A DNA stretch of 40,909 bases from Kribbella albertanoniae (GCF_004348455.1 NZ_SMKA01000043.1:1-40909); one strand, 5' to 3'. Shown: positions 7,348-17,300, counted from the stretch's first letter. The notes: a model not told the origin generated them from the sequence alone. Numbers and translations are program-made.

Positions 7348-9858
7348 CTAGCTCTCGACCTTCAGCACTGTTCCCGCGGCGCCGTCGACGGTGACCAGGT
7401 CGCCGGTCGCCAGGCGGTCGGTGGCATCCGGTACGCCGACCACCGCCGGGATCCCGTACTCCCGGGCGACCACCGCGCCGTGTGAATTGGAACCGCCCAT
7501 CTCCATCACCAGCCCACCGGCGGTCAGGAACAACGGGGTCCAGCCGGGATCGGTCGAGGGCGCGACGAGGATCTCGCCGGGCTCTAGGTGCGCGCCGACC
7601 GGATCGAGGATGACCCGGGCCTTCGCGGTCACCGTGCCGGCCGAGGCCGGGCTGCCGAGCAGTGCACCGTCGACGGCCGCGGGGATCGCCAGCGTCTCGG
7701 GCTCCACGCCGTCGGACTGGATCAGGCGCGGCACCCGGCGGCGGCGCAGCTCCTGGTTGTAAGCCGCCCGGCGCTCGGTGACGATCGCGCGCAGGTCGCC
7801 CGGCGACCGGAGTTCGCGCAGGTCGAGGAAGAAGACATCGGTGGGGGAGTCGAGGCGGCCGGCCTCGACCAGCTCGGCGCCGACCTGGCGGAGCTCGCGG
7901 CGGGCCGCGGCAAGGATGCGGACCAGCAGGTACTTCGGGGCCTCGCGCAGACCGGCGAGTTCGCGGGTCCGGCCGAGGGCGAACCGGACGATCCGGCCGC
8001 GCAGCGGGCTGACCCGCAACGCGAGCTCGGCGATCTTCGCCGCGGCTGCCGCCGAACCGGCCTTGAACTGGAGATCGGGGGCCAGTGCCGGATCGGTGAG
8101 CCGCAGGTAGTTGGCCAGTACGCCGATCAGGTGCGCCGGGTTCTCCGACCAGCGCGGCAGGCCGAGGTCGATCTCCGCCACGGCTCGATGACCGTAGACG
8201 CCGAGGAAATCAGCCAGTCCGTCCTGCGCGATCTTCGGCAGCCCGCCGGATCGGTAGCGCTCGGCAACGACCTCGGCCGGCTCCTCGAAGGCCTCGGCCG
8301 ACGCCTCGTCGACACGGATCCGCTGCGCCAGCGACCACAGTTCGAGGTCCATCTCGGTCGTCACGTTGTGCGGCAACCCGCGCAGGACGGTCTGCAGCTC
8401 ACCCGGCTGGACCGCCATGCCGAGCACCTTCTGGGCCAGGCCCAGCATCAGGAACCCCGCGGCGGGCGCGGGCAGCAGTCGCGGCATCAACGGGATGACT
8501 TCGGTCCGGAGCATCCGCTCGACGAAGTCCAGCCGCCCGGTCGCGGAGCGCGAAGCGGCTGCCAGCAACGAATCCAGTCGCCGGGAGGTCCGGCGTACCT
8601 GCAAGTGGGCGAGACGCGGGGTCAGGACGGCGGCCAGCACGCGGAGTGGTACACCCCTCCGAAGCACCACTCGTGCGAGCCGGCCGCCGGCCTCCCGCCG
8701 CGACGACGTCAGTACGGCGAACCGCGGATCGTCGAAGACATGGCGCAGTACTGCGGCCGACCGGGCCTCCATCACGCCGAACACCCGCGGTACGAGCGCG
8801 CGGCCGACCGTACTGCGCACGGCCGGGGTGAGGTCGACGAAGAAGCGTTGCCCGGCTTCCGTGTACGCCGTCGGTCCGTCGAGCGGCTCGTCGACCCGGG
8901 CACCGACGAGCTCGGCGACCGACGTCGCGATCAACCGGAACCCGGCCAGCCCCATCGGCGTGATCGGCCGGACCAGCCCCTGGGTGAGGCTGGCGCACAG
9001 GTAGATCCGCGGGGTCGATCCGTCCATCCGCTGCGGCGGAATCGGGTAGAGCGTGGTGATCGGGCGCGCCTGTGTCAGCCAAAGCTTGCCCTCGGCATCT
9101 AATGCCCACTCGGTGTCCTGCGGCGTGCCGTAGTGCTCCTGCACCTGCCCGCCGAGCGTTGCGAGGGCGCGCACCTGCTCGTCGGTCAGGCAGTCGTGGA
9201 CGAGTGTCCGCTCGTGGATCGCGCCGGTGGCGGTGTCGACGACGAAGTGGTCCGGGTTCACCGACCCGGACACGACCGCCTCCCCGAGCCCGGGCGCGGC
9301 GTCGATGACGGCCTCGTTGCGCCGACCGGTGAGCGGGTTCGCCGTGAACAACACCCCGGCGGCCTTGGCGTCGACCATCCGCTGCACGACGACGGCGAGG
9401 GCGACCGTGTCCTGGTCGACCTCGTTGGTCTCGCGATAACTCCAGGCCCGATCGGTCCACAGCGACGCCCAGCAACGCCGTACGGCGTCCAGTACGGCGT
9501 CGGCCCCGACCACATCGAGGTAGGTGTCCTGCTGCCCGGCGAAACTCGCGAAGCCCAGGTCCTCGGCGGTCGCCGACGAGCGCACGGCCACCGGAATGTC
9601 GGTCCCCAGCTCCGCGTAGGCCGCGCGGATGGCCAGCTCGATATCGGCGGGCACCTCGGTCGCGAGGATCGTCTCCCGCCTCGATGCGGCGTCACCGTCG
9701 GCCCGAGCGACCTGCCGGTACGCCGGTGTCGTCACGCAGAAGCCGCCCGGCACCGGGAACCCTGCCCTGAGCAGAATCCCGAGATTGACCGCCTTGCCGC
9801 CGGCCGATTCCAAGGCGCCGGCGTCAATCTGCCCCAGTTCGATCACCCAGTCGGTCAT
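7348..9858 (-). CDS. PEP/pyruvate-dikinase-like enzyme of rifampin-phosphotransferase architecture
   Basis: An 836-residue cytoplasmic enzyme. Order of parts: an N-terminal ATP-grasp domain (about 1-275) with GGKAVNLG, VAVRSSATAEDL and FAGQQDTYLDV; a variable central region (about 330-720) where related enzymes bind the acceptor; and a C-terminal swivelling domain with the phospho-histidine in GGSNSHGAVVARE (H793). The C-terminal PEP-binding barrel of PEP synthase and pyruvate phosphate dikinase is absent, so the protein cannot be either of those. This three-domain order is that of rifampin phosphotransferase, which moves the ATP beta-phosphate onto the drug. The true acceptor is unknown. No rifamycin-associated promoter element is visible upstream. 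A palindrome at 9909-9928 lies about 50 bases before the ATG. Confidence 0.8.
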   Translation of the reverse strand: MTDWVIELGQIDAGALESAGGKAVNLGILLRAGFPVPGGFCVTTPAYRQVARADGDAASRRETILATEVPADIELAIRAAYAELGTDIPVAVRSSATAEDLGFASFAGQQDTYLDVVGADAVLDAVRRCWASLWTDRAWSYRETNEVDQDTVALAVVVQRMVDAKAAGVLFTANPLTGRRNEAVIDAAPGLGEAVVSGSVNPDHFVVDTATGAIHERTLVHDCLTDEQVRALATLGGQVQEHYGTPQDTEWALDAEGKLWLTQARPITTLYPIPPQRMDGSTPRIYLCASLTQGLVRPITPMGLAGFRLIATSVAELVGARVDEPLDGPTAYTEAGQRFFVDLTPAVRSTVGRALVPRVFGVMEARSAAVLRHVFDDPRFAVLTSSRREAGGRLARVVLRRGVPLRVLAAVLTPRLAHLQVRRTSRRLDSLLAAASRSATGRLDFVERMLRTEVIPLMPRLLPAPAAGFLMLGLAQKVLGMAVQPGELQTVLRGLPHNVTTEMDLELWSLAQRIRVDEASAEAFEEPAEVVAERYRSGGLPKIAQDGLADFLGVYGHRAVAEIDLGLPRWSENPAHLIGVLANYLRLTDPALAPDLQFKAGSAAAAAKIAELALRVSPLRGRIVRFALGRTRELAGLREAPKYLLVRILAAARRELRQVGAELVEAGRLDSPTDVFFLDLRELRSPGDLRAIVTERRAAYNQELRRRRVPRLIQSDGVEPETLAIPAAVDGALLGSPASAGTVTAKARVILDPVGAHLEPGEILVAPSTDPGWTPLFLTAGGLVMEMGGSNSHGAVVAREYGIPAVVGVPDATDRLATGDLVTVDGAAGTVLKVES

Positions 9859-9908
9859 GTCCGCCCCTTCCCGAGCCTTACCAGGAGGTTAACGGCAGCG
9901 GGACCAGG

Positions 9909-9928
9909 AATTCAATACGTGATGAATT
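9909..9928. promoter_or_regulatory. Near-palindromic 20-base candidate operator
   Basis: The AT-rich sequence AATTCAATACGTGATGAATT pairs at 16 of 20 positions, stands out against the GC-rich background, and lies 50-70 bases upstream of the dikinase start. It could bind a TetR- or MarR-type repressor; no such regulator gene is in the window. Confidence 0.4.
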
Positions 9929-9965
9929 ACTGGCAGTGTGAGCAGCCTCACCCGCGGTGTCCGGA

Positions 9966-11141
9966 TCAGCCCAGCAGCCGGACAGCGGCCAATAGGTAGG
10001 CCCGGGCGGCGATCGCGAGCTCGGCGATCGGGACGGACTCGTCGGCCCGGTGCGCCTGATGCGCCACGGAACCCGGGCCGAGGACGACGACAGGGATGCC
10101 GAGGTCGCGATCGACGTACCCGCCGTCGCAGGCTGCGGCCCACCCGGCCAGCGGAACGTCCGGACCACCCGCGTCGCGGCGAGCAGCCTCGGTGATTCCC
10201 ACCAGCTCGGCGTCGGCCGGCGTCTCGAAGGGCGGCATCTCCATCGGCATGTCGAGGTCGATCGTCAGTCCGCGGTCCTCCAGGTGCAGGGCGGCGACAC
10301 GGTCGCGCAGATTCTCGAGAACGGCCGCGGGCGACTCACCCGGCAGCAGCCGGCGGTCGGCGATCACGACGCACTCGGCCGGCACGATCGAACCACCGGT
10401 CCCGCCGTTGATCTGGCCGACGCTCCAGGTCGCCGGTCCGAGCAGCGGGTGCTGATTCGTGGCCAGCTCGGCATGGAGGCGCTCGATCTCGGCGATGATC
10501 GCGGTCGCGCCGTAGATCGCGTTGGCACCGGCCTCCGCGTTGCTGGCGTGGACCGCGCGCCCGTGCACGGCGACCCGCAGATAGGAGTCACCCCGCGCCG
10601 CGATGATCGTCTGCAGATCGGTAGGTTCGGCGGTGATACAGCCGACGTACGCCCGGGGTGAGTCCTGGACGAAGGCCCGGATCCCCTTGCCCGTCTCCTC
10701 TTCGTCGATCAAGGCCGCCAGCTCGACCGGGCCGCTCAGCTCGACCTCGCGCAACGCGGCGAGTGCGGCCACCGCGGCAGCCAGCCCGCCCTTCATGTCG
10801 GTGGCGCCCCGTCCGTAGATCCGGCCGTCGCGGATCTCGGCGCCGTACGGATCAGTGGTCCAACCGGCACCGACCGGTACGACGTCAGTGTGGCCGAGCA
10901 GAAGCAGTCCCGGGCCGGTGCCGTTGCCGACGGTCAGGCTGATGTTGTCCCGCCCGGGCTCGACCGTCGTGGTCGTCACGGTCAGCCCGAGCTCGCGGCC
11001 GACCGCGTCGAGCACGGCGACGGTCGCGGCCTCCTCGCCGGGCGGGTTCTGGCCGGTCGCCCGGACCAACGCCGTACAGACCCTGAGCAGCAGGTCCTCG
11101 TCGATCCGGGCGAGCAGACGCTGTTCCTCGGCGGTCGTCAT
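9966..11141 (-). CDS. M20-family metallopeptidase / ArgE-DapE-like deacylase
   Basis: Cytoplasmic di-zinc hydrolase (391 residues) of the family that includes acetylornithine deacetylase, succinyl-diaminopimelate desuccinylase and carboxypeptidase G2. Metal and catalytic residues are visible in LLGHTDVVPVG (first His and the adjacent Asp), GRGATDMKGG (bridging Asp), ALIDEEETG (catalytic Glu and metal Glu) and, near the C-terminus, GPGSVAHQAHRADE (last His). A lid or dimerisation insert lies about residues 180-290. Length is normal. It is transcribed toward the dikinase gene with a 107-base gap that holds a candidate operator, so the two may be separate units. The substrate cannot be told from sequence; arginine or lysine biosynthesis is possible but there are no neighbouring pathway genes. 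Confidence 0.87.
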   Translation of the reverse strand: MTTAEEQRLLARIDEDLLLRVCTALVRATGQNPPGEEAATVAVLDAVGRELGLTVTTTTVEPGRDNISLTVGNGTGPGLLLLGHTDVVPVGAGWTTDPYGAEIRDGRIYGRGATDMKGGLAAAVAALAALREVELSGPVELAALIDEEETGKGIRAFVQDSPRAYVGCITAEPTDLQTIIAARGDSYLRVAVHGRAVHASNAEAGANAIYGATAIIAEIERLHAELATNQHPLLGPATWSVGQINGGTGGSIVPAECVVIADRRLLPGESPAAVLENLRDRVAALHLEDRGLTIDLDMPMEMPPFETPADAELVGITEAARRDAGGPDVPLAGWAAACDGGYVDRDLGIPVVVLGPGSVAHQAHRADESVPIAELAIAARAYLLAAVRLLG

Positions 11142-11156
11142 ACCGACGAGCCTAGA

Positions 11157-11858
11157 TCAGCGGACGGGGGAGTAGTCGTCCCAGACGACGCTGTTGCCGG
11201 CGATGTAGGCGCGGAAGCTGAAGGTGGCGGCCGAGGCCCACTTGTAGCTGGCCTTGCCGTTCGAGTTGGCCTTCACCTTGGTGAGCTGCTTCCAGGTGGA
11301 GGTGCCGGCCTGCTTGTACTGCAGGACGATCTCCTTGCCGCCCCACGGGACGAACTTGTTGATCGCCGGACGGTAGTTGCCGGCCGCGGTGTTCAGCGTG
11401 TAGGTGCCGCGCGATTTGCTGACTGTCAGGTCGACGGCCGAGACGTACTTGTTCATCCGGTTGAACGATGCCAGGGTCGCGACCGCGTTGCCCTCGCTGT
11501 CCTCACCGTCCTCGTCACCGGTGAAGGTCACGACGCCGACCGGCGAGACCTCCGAGTACAGCGTGAACTTGGACTGCTTGCTCCCGTTGACGAACTCGAT
11601 CAGGATGTTGTCCGGGTCGCCCTTCTGGCGGCCGTGCCAGTCGGCGTTGTACAGGGTCGCCGGGCAGCCCTTCCCGTAGCCGATCGTGTAGTGGGTCTGA
11701 CGGTTGTTCATGACGAGCCGCGCCGGCACCGCCGGGTAGCAGGTCGGCAACGCCACCGCCTTCGCGGCGACGGGTGCAGCGGCCTGGGCGGGTACGGCGG
11801 CGGCGAGGCCGGTCGCGAGCAGGCCCGTTGCCGCGAGCAACGACAGGGTGGAGCGCAT
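11157..11858 (-). CDS. Secreted protein of unknown function
   Basis: Predicted exported protein of 233 residues. The signal peptide is clear (hydrophobic core about residues 5-22, Ala-rich cleavage region near PAQA-A). Two cysteines (in LPTCYPA and GKGCPATL) could form a disulfide. The middle has an acidic patch (GDEDGEDSEG). The last 75 residues, with IVLQYKQAGTSTWKQLTKVKA, look like an Ig-like or bacterial cell-surface beta domain common in actinobacterial secreted proteins. I do not recognise an enzyme motif. A ribosome site (GAGGGGA) precedes the ATG, and a TAGCGT -10-like hexamer lies about 40 bases upstream. It ends 15 bases before the M20 peptidase gene begins, on the same strand, so the two could be co-transcribed. 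Confidence 0.8.
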   Translation of the reverse strand: MRSTLSLLAATGLLATGLAAAVPAQAAAPVAAKAVALPTCYPAVPARLVMNNRQTHYTIGYGKGCPATLYNADWHGRQKGDPDNILIEFVNGSKQSKFTLYSEVSPVGVVTFTGDEDGEDSEGNAVATLASFNRMNKYVSAVDLTVSKSRGTYTLNTAAGNYRPAINKFVPWGGKEIVLQYKQAGTSTWKQLTKVKANSNGKASYKWASAATFSFRAYIAGNSVVWDDYSPVR

Positions 11859-11897
11859 GGAGGTCCCCTCAGGTGGTGATGACTTTGGCTGCCGGTA

Positions 11898-11903
11898 ACG
11901 CTA
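11898..11903 (-). promoter_or_regulatory. Candidate -10 element (TAGCGT)
   Basis: On the minus strand this reads TAGCGT, fitting the actinobacterial TANNNT -10 pattern, 39 bases before the ATG of the secreted protein. The same hexamer lies before the amylopullulanase and the cysteine desulfurase genes. No clear -35 is seen. Confidence 0.35.
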
Positions 11904-11933
11904 GACAGCCGAAGCCCACCCCCGGCGGGGATC

Positions 11934-11979
11934 GACCTGATCGTGCATGTTCGGCGCGGCCGCGGTGCCCGATCAGGTC
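11934..11979. repeat. Long-loop inverted repeat, possible terminator
   Basis: GACCTGATCG (11934-11943) and CGATCAGGTC (11970-11979) are perfect 10-base reverse complements around a 26-base GC-rich loop. It lies 22 bases beyond the stop of the minus-strand serine hydrolase gene, a position suited to termination. Confidence 0.5.
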
Positions 11980-12000
11980 AGCACCCGTTGCCCGTGGCCC

Positions 12001-13386
12001 TCACTCGGACGTGACAGTGAACTCCGTCGGCTCGAACGACACGTTCAGCCGGCCGTCGACAGTCATCCGCCCGTCGGCGATCCGACAGCGGAACTCGGCG
12101 GCATGCGGTCCGGAGAGCCAGCGGGCCGTCGCCACCAGCGCATCGCCGTCACCGTAGGCGTGGGTGACCACCCGGTCGTTGGACGCCGGTCCCGGATGCT
12201 CGCGCCAATCGCCCGCCGCGAAGACGTAACCCTTGCCCTCGGCCGTCGCCTGCCCGTACTCGAAGAAGGTGAGGTAGGCACTCCCGTCCGCGTCCCAGCG
12301 GACCGACTGCAAGAGTCCCGGATTCTCCCCGAAGGTGTAGGTCTGCCCGTCGCCACCCTGCGGCGCCGGGCCGGTCGGAGCCGGAATCTCCAGTACCTCA
12401 GGCCGCGGCACGAGCGGCACCTCCTTGCCCTCGAGAGCAGGCAGCAGGTGATCCCAGACGAGATCCAGCTCCGCCTGCATGGTGGAGGTAGCACTGGTCA
12501 CGATCAGCACCGCGTCGTGATCGGGGATGGCGACGATGAACTGACCGAAGGCTCCGTCCGCGCGATAGGTGTTGTTCCGGCCGCGCCAGAACTGGAAGCC
12601 GTACCCCTGCCGCCAGTCGGGGTTGGTCTCACTCTCGTTGGATACCTGCTTGGAGGTGGCCGCCTCGAACCACTCGGCGGGAACGAGCTGCTCGCCCTCC
12701 CAGACCCCACGCTGAAGCACGAGCTGCCCGAACTTCGCCATCGACTCGGTGCTCAGACTCAGCCCCCAGCCGCCGAAGCTGATGCCCTCCTTCGACGATC
12801 CCCAGGTCGCCTCCGTGATCCCCAGCGGCGCGAACAGCCGGGACTGCAGAAACTCCAGCAGGGTCTCCCCGGTGAGCCGTTGCAGAATGGCCGACAGCAT
12901 GTACGTCGCGCCGCTGTTGTAGACGAACGGAGCACCCGGCTCGTTCTCCACCTCAAGACCGAGGAACGCCTGCGTCATCCGCTCGCCCCGGCTCATCCGC
13001 TGGACCGTGTCCTCGGAATGTCCCGTGCTCATCGTCAGCAGATGCCGCACGGACATCGCGGCCAGGTTGTCGCTGATCGTCTCCGGCAGGTCCTCAGGCC
13101 CGAAGAACGAGACCATCTTGTCGTCGATCGACAACAGCCCGGCGTCGACGGCCAGCCCGATCGCCGTCGAGGTGAAGCTCTTCGAGACCGAGTAGAGCAG
13201 ATGCAGGTCGGACCGCCGGTACGGCGTCCACTCCGCCTCCAGCACGACGTGCCCGTGCCGCAGCAGCATCACGGTCTGGAATTCCTGCTCGGACGTATCC
13301 AGCGCGGCGACGAACGCGTCGATCGCGGCGGCGGATAGACCCTGGTCGTCTGGGGTACTGCGTGGAAGGCTGCTCACCCCAGGCAC
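12001..13386 (-). CDS. Serine hydrolase, class-C beta-lactamase-like
   Basis: Protein of 461 residues in the beta-lactamase-related (serine hydrolase/esterase/DD-peptidase) family. The nucleophile motif SxxK is S66-V-S-K69 in YSVSKSFTS, and the second catalytic tyrosine is probably in FVYNSGATY. A C-terminal beta region of about 100 residues follows the hydrolase domain. No signal peptide is seen, so it is probably cytoplasmic. The frame stays open well upstream, but that part is only the antisense of the lipid kinase gene. GTG 13386 is chosen because GGAAG lies six bases upstream, and GTG 13377 is an alternative. Its start is 28 bases from that of the divergent lipid kinase. The substrate is unknown. 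Confidence 0.85.
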   Translation of the reverse strand: MPGVSSLPRSTPDDQGLSAAAIDAFVAALDTSEQEFQTVMLLRHGHVVLEAEWTPYRRSDLHLLYSVSKSFTSTAIGLAVDAGLLSIDDKMVSFFGPEDLPETISDNLAAMSVRHLLTMSTGHSEDTVQRMSRGERMTQAFLGLEVENEPGAPFVYNSGATYMLSAILQRLTGETLLEFLQSRLFAPLGITEATWGSSKEGISFGGWGLSLSTESMAKFGQLVLQRGVWEGEQLVPAEWFEAATSKQVSNESETNPDWRQGYGFQFWRGRNNTYRADGAFGQFIVAIPDHDAVLIVTSATSTMQAELDLVWDHLLPALEGKEVPLVPRPEVLEIPAPTGPAPQGGDGQTYTFGENPGLLQSVRWDADGSAYLTFFEYGQATAEGKGYVFAAGDWREHPGPASNDRVVTHAYGDGDALVATARWLSGPHAAEFRCRIADGRMTVDGRLNVSFEPTEFTVTSE

Positions 13387-13414
13387 GCTATCTTCCCGGA
13401 CGGACAAAAAGCAT

Positions 13415-14314
13415 TTGAGTTCTTCGCACACGGCCGTGATCGTCAATCCGATCAAGCAGGTCGACCTCGCAACGTTCCGCCGGACCGTCACCGATGCCCT
13501 CGAGGCGCGGGGCGTCGAGAAGATCTCCTGGTTCGAGACCACTGCCGACGACGCCGGCGCGGCGATGGCCCAGCAGGCGATCGCGGCCGCCGTCGATCTG
13601 GTGCTGGTGGCCGGCGGTGACGGCACCGTCCGAGTGGTTTGCGCCGAGCTCGCCGCGAGCGACATTCCGGTGGCCGTCCTGCCCGCCGGTACCGGCAATC
13701 TGCTCGCCCGCAACCTCGGCATCTCGCTCGACCTGCAGACGGCGCTCGACGAAGTACTGGACGGCACCGAACAGCGCATCGACAGCGTCCGGATCTCCGG
13801 CGACCTACCGGACGACCGGTTCCTGGTGATGGCCGGGGTCGGGCTGGACGCCGCGATCATCGACGATGCACCGGACGAACTGAAGAAGCGCGTCGGCTGG
13901 GCGGCGTACGTGCTGTCGACCCTCAAGCACCTCAATCATCCGGTCATCCGGGTTGAGCTCACGATCGACGACCGGCCGCCGATCCGGCGCCGGGCGCGCA
14001 CGGTGGTGATCGGCAACGTCGGCACACTCCAGGCGAACATTCCGCTGCTACCCGATGCCCGCGCGGATGACGGCATCATCGACGTCGTCGTACTGGCTCC
14101 GCGCCGGGTCAGCCACTGGCCGCGGCTCGTCCTCGGTCTGGTCGTGAAGCGTTGGCGGGAACGCCATCTCGAGCGGTTCACCGGCCGCCGGATCACGATC
14201 GAGACCCGCGCGCCGGCCCGCCGGGAACTGGACGGCGACACGATCGACCCCGGCCGTGTTCTCATCGCCGAGGTCGATCCCGCGTCGGTGCTGGTTCGAA
14301 TTCCGACTACCTAA
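13415..14314 (+). CDS. Diacylglycerol-kinase-family lipid kinase
   Basis: Protein of 299 residues of the DagK/YegS/BmrU family, which phosphorylates diacylglycerol or related lipids with ATP at the membrane face. The nucleotide-binding motif VAGGDGTVR and the following LPAGTGNLLARNLG are plain, and the C-terminal half (about 130-295) has the usual beta-sandwich with RARTVVIGNVGTLQ. The assigned start is TTG 13415, which has no clear ribosome site; GTG 13436 is an alternative seven codons later, and the message could be leaderless. It is divergent from the serine hydrolase over 28 bases. Its stop overlaps that of the convergent amylopullulanase by 8 bases. Confidence 0.88.
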   Translation: MSSSHTAVIVNPIKQVDLATFRRTVTDALEARGVEKISWFETTADDAGAAMAQQAIAAAVDLVLVAGGDGTVRVVCAELAASDIPVAVLPAGTGNLLARNLGISLDLQTALDEVLDGTEQRIDSVRISGDLPDDRFLVMAGVGLDAAIIDDAPDELKKRVGWAAYVLSTLKHLNHPVIRVELTIDDRPPIRRRARTVVIGNVGTLQANIPLLPDARADDGIIDVVVLAPRRVSHWPRLVLGLVVKRWRERHLERFTGRRITIETRAPARRELDGDTIDPGRVLIAEVDPASVLVRIPTT

Positions 14315-17300
14315 CCTCCAGTACGGCGACCGTCCGCGCCGGCACCTGGATCGTGCCGGATGCGGCGGTCCAGGTCGTCTGCTTCACCACCGGATCCGAG
14401 CCGTTCGCCTGCACCGGCGACAACGCCGCCGACTGCCCGGCCAGTCCGGGCACCGTCTGCGTCACTGTCGACCCGGTGCTGTTGAAGACGACCAGCACGC
14501 CTTTGAGCGCCGGGTCGACGTTCGGACCGACAGTGTCGTCGATGCGCATCGTGACAACACCAGGCGTCGAGCCACTCAGCGGATAGCTCAGCTTGGCCTT
14601 GATCAGGTCTGCCGAACCGAGCCGGAACAGCGGTGTGGAGAAGCGCAGCTTCAGCAGGTCAGCAGCAGCCGCGGAAGCAGTCTGTACGTCGGTAGCGCTG
14701 GGCTTCAACGCCGGATTGCCGAGCAGCGGCTTGATGTACGGCCACTTCTCCTCATTGTCCGTCTTCGGCGGTAGACCGTGCCCGAAGCCGTTGTCGGCCC
14801 CCGTCCAGTCCAGGGTGTTGAACCAGTCACCGGAGTCGTACGAGTTCCGGTCCAGCGACTTGCTGCGCAACAGGTCTGCTCCGGCGTGCCAGAACGACGG
14901 CGTCTGCGCGAGTGCGGTCGTCGCCAGCGACAGTGTGTTCATCCGGACCCGGTCCGCCATCGGCAGGTCCGTTGGCAGCTTGTAGGTCAGCGTGTCCCAG
15001 AGCGTCTCGTTGTCGTGTGCGTCGACGTACGTGACCACCTCATCCGGCTGGTCGGCGTACCCGGCGGGGGAGCCGTTGTAGTCGACCGCATCGCCGCGCA
15101 CCGTCGCACCCGTCTCGGCAGAGTGGAAGCTGAACGACCGCAGGTTGCCGGCCAGCCCCAGCTGGATCAGATCGGTGTCGTGCGCAAGACGCTTGGCCCG
15201 GTCCGCCGCTGAGCCGTTGATCGGGTCGCCGTTCGGGTCACTGGCCGCTCCGGAGCCGAAGCCCTGCACCCGCGGGTTGTCGTCGAACGGACCGCCGCCC
15301 CGGACCGCGTCACGCAGCCGGTCGGAGAAGGTACCGATTCCGGTGCCACCGAGATTGCCCTGGCGCGCCTGCACGAACAGGGCGTCGTTGGCGACCTCAC
15401 CGAAGTTCCAGCCCTCGCCGTACAGGTAGACGCCCTTGCCGTCGACACCGTCCTTGGTCAGGGTCAGCTTGTCGAGTGCGGCCCGCACCTTGAGCATGTT
15501 CGCCTTGGTGTGGTGCCCCATCAGGTCGAAGCGGAACCCGTCGACGCGGTAGTTGCGCGCCCAGCTCACAGTGCCGTCCACCATGATCTTCTCGGCCATG
15601 GCGTGCTCGGTGGCGATGTTGCTGCAGCAGGTCGAGGTCTCGACCTTCCCGGTCGCGTTCAGCCGCTGGTAGTACCCGGGCACGACCTTGTCCAGCACGG
15701 ACGTCGGCGCCTGCCCAGCTGCAGGTGTGTGGTTGAAGACCTGGTCCAGTACGACGCGTAGCCCGGAGCGGTGCAGTCCGCCGACCATGGTGCGGAACTC
15801 GGCGACTCTCGCGAGACCGTCCTTCTGTGTCGCGTAAGAGCCCTCCGGCGCCAGCCAGTGGAAGGGGTCGTAGCCCCAGTTGAAGCCGTCCTTCGCAGCG
15901 ACCGCACTCACGCACGCCTGCTGCTGCTCGGAGTCCGCCGGGAACGACTTGAGATCGCAGGCGGGTGTCTGCTGACCGGTCTCCGGGATCGACGCGATGT
16001 CGAACGTCGGTAGCAAGTGGACGGTGTTCAGCCCAGCATCCGCAAGCTTCCTGAGATGCTTAGTGCCGTTGCCATTGTCCGCGAAGGCCAAGTAGGTCCC
16101 GCGGTGCGCAGCCGGCACTGTCGGGTCGCCGATCGAGAAGTCGCGCACATGGAGCTCATAGATGGTCGAGTCGACGGACTGAGCCAGCTTGGGCGCTGCA
16201 GTGTTCGACCACAGCGCCGGCTTGCCCGCTGGGTCGTCCAGGTCCACTGCGACCGAGTACGCCGAGTCCGTGGTCAGTGCGGCCGAGTACGGATCGGTGA
16301 CGACGTTCGTCTCCACCTTGCCGGTGCTCGGCGCATACACCTGCACCTCATACCGGTACGACGCGTTCTTGAACGACCTGACGCCCTTGACTGACCAGGA
16401 GCCGTCCTCGTGGCGCTGCATCGGCAGCCGCTGCGCACCGACCAGCAGAGCGACGTTCTGCGCGGTGGGTGCCCACAGAGTGAAGGTAGGAGTGCCGCCG
16501 CTCCAGCTCACCCCATAGCTCCGCTGGGTGGCCGAACCGTACACATCGTCGAGCACACCAGGGATCTGTACGCCGGTCGCATCCAGCAGCCGGCCGGCAT
16601 CGTCGTACTGGGCCAGTCCGAGCTGTCCGGTCAAAATCTTCCGTACGTCGGCCTGGTCGAGCCGCAGTGTCGTGTAGCCCGGCCGGACCTCACGCGGGTC
16701 GTAGCGCAGCCCCACCGACGTGCCGCCGATGTCGTCCGCGTCGACCTTCAGTCCGCCCGTTGCCGACCAGTGCAGCCGCCAGCGCGACCGCTCCGGATGT
16801 GCAACCGCCGGTACGGCGAGGGTGTCGCGGGACAGCCAGTAGGCCTTGGCCTGACTCAGGTCCGGCTGCGCACCGGGCTTGGCGGTCGTCACAGTGAGCG
16901 CGTGGGTCGCGAGCACGTACGAGAACGTGACGACGAGCCCGTCACCGGGCACAGTGATCGGTACGTTCTGTGCCGGGTAGCTCTCGTCCCACGACAGGTT
17001 GTGTGCGACCTTGGCCTCATAGCTGCCCGCTCCGATCTCACTCGTCGACCAGGTGTAGGTACCGTCGCCGTCGGCGTCCGTCAGCCAGGGTCGCATGCAG
17101 GACGGATCCCAGTCCGCCGGACACCCCAGCTCGGACTGGAACGAACCAGGCACCGTGATGATCGGCCCCTCCGCAGTGGAGGTGGCGAAGTGCCGTCCCT
17201 GCTCGTAGTAGAACGTCATCGGCCCGGCCGGTGCCGTGTAGGAGATGTTGGCGCCGTTCTGGTTGCCCCCGGCCCCGTAGTTCACATCCCAGTTCTTGTT

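Noticed and set aside
7588-9102. Open frame of 504 codons antisense to the dikinase gene
   Set aside because: Low-complexity Arg/Gln/Gly-rich translation; the opposite strand encodes a complete, recognisable enzyme.
9859-9965. Rifamycin-associated promoter element upstream of the dikinase
   Set aside because: I looked for the GC-rich inverted repeat described upstream of rifamycin-inactivating genes and did not see it; only an unrelated AT-rich palindrome is there.
13387-13935. N-terminal extension of the serine hydrolase frame by 183 codons
   Set aside because: That part is the antisense of the lipid kinase gene, and a good ribosome site supports GTG 13386.
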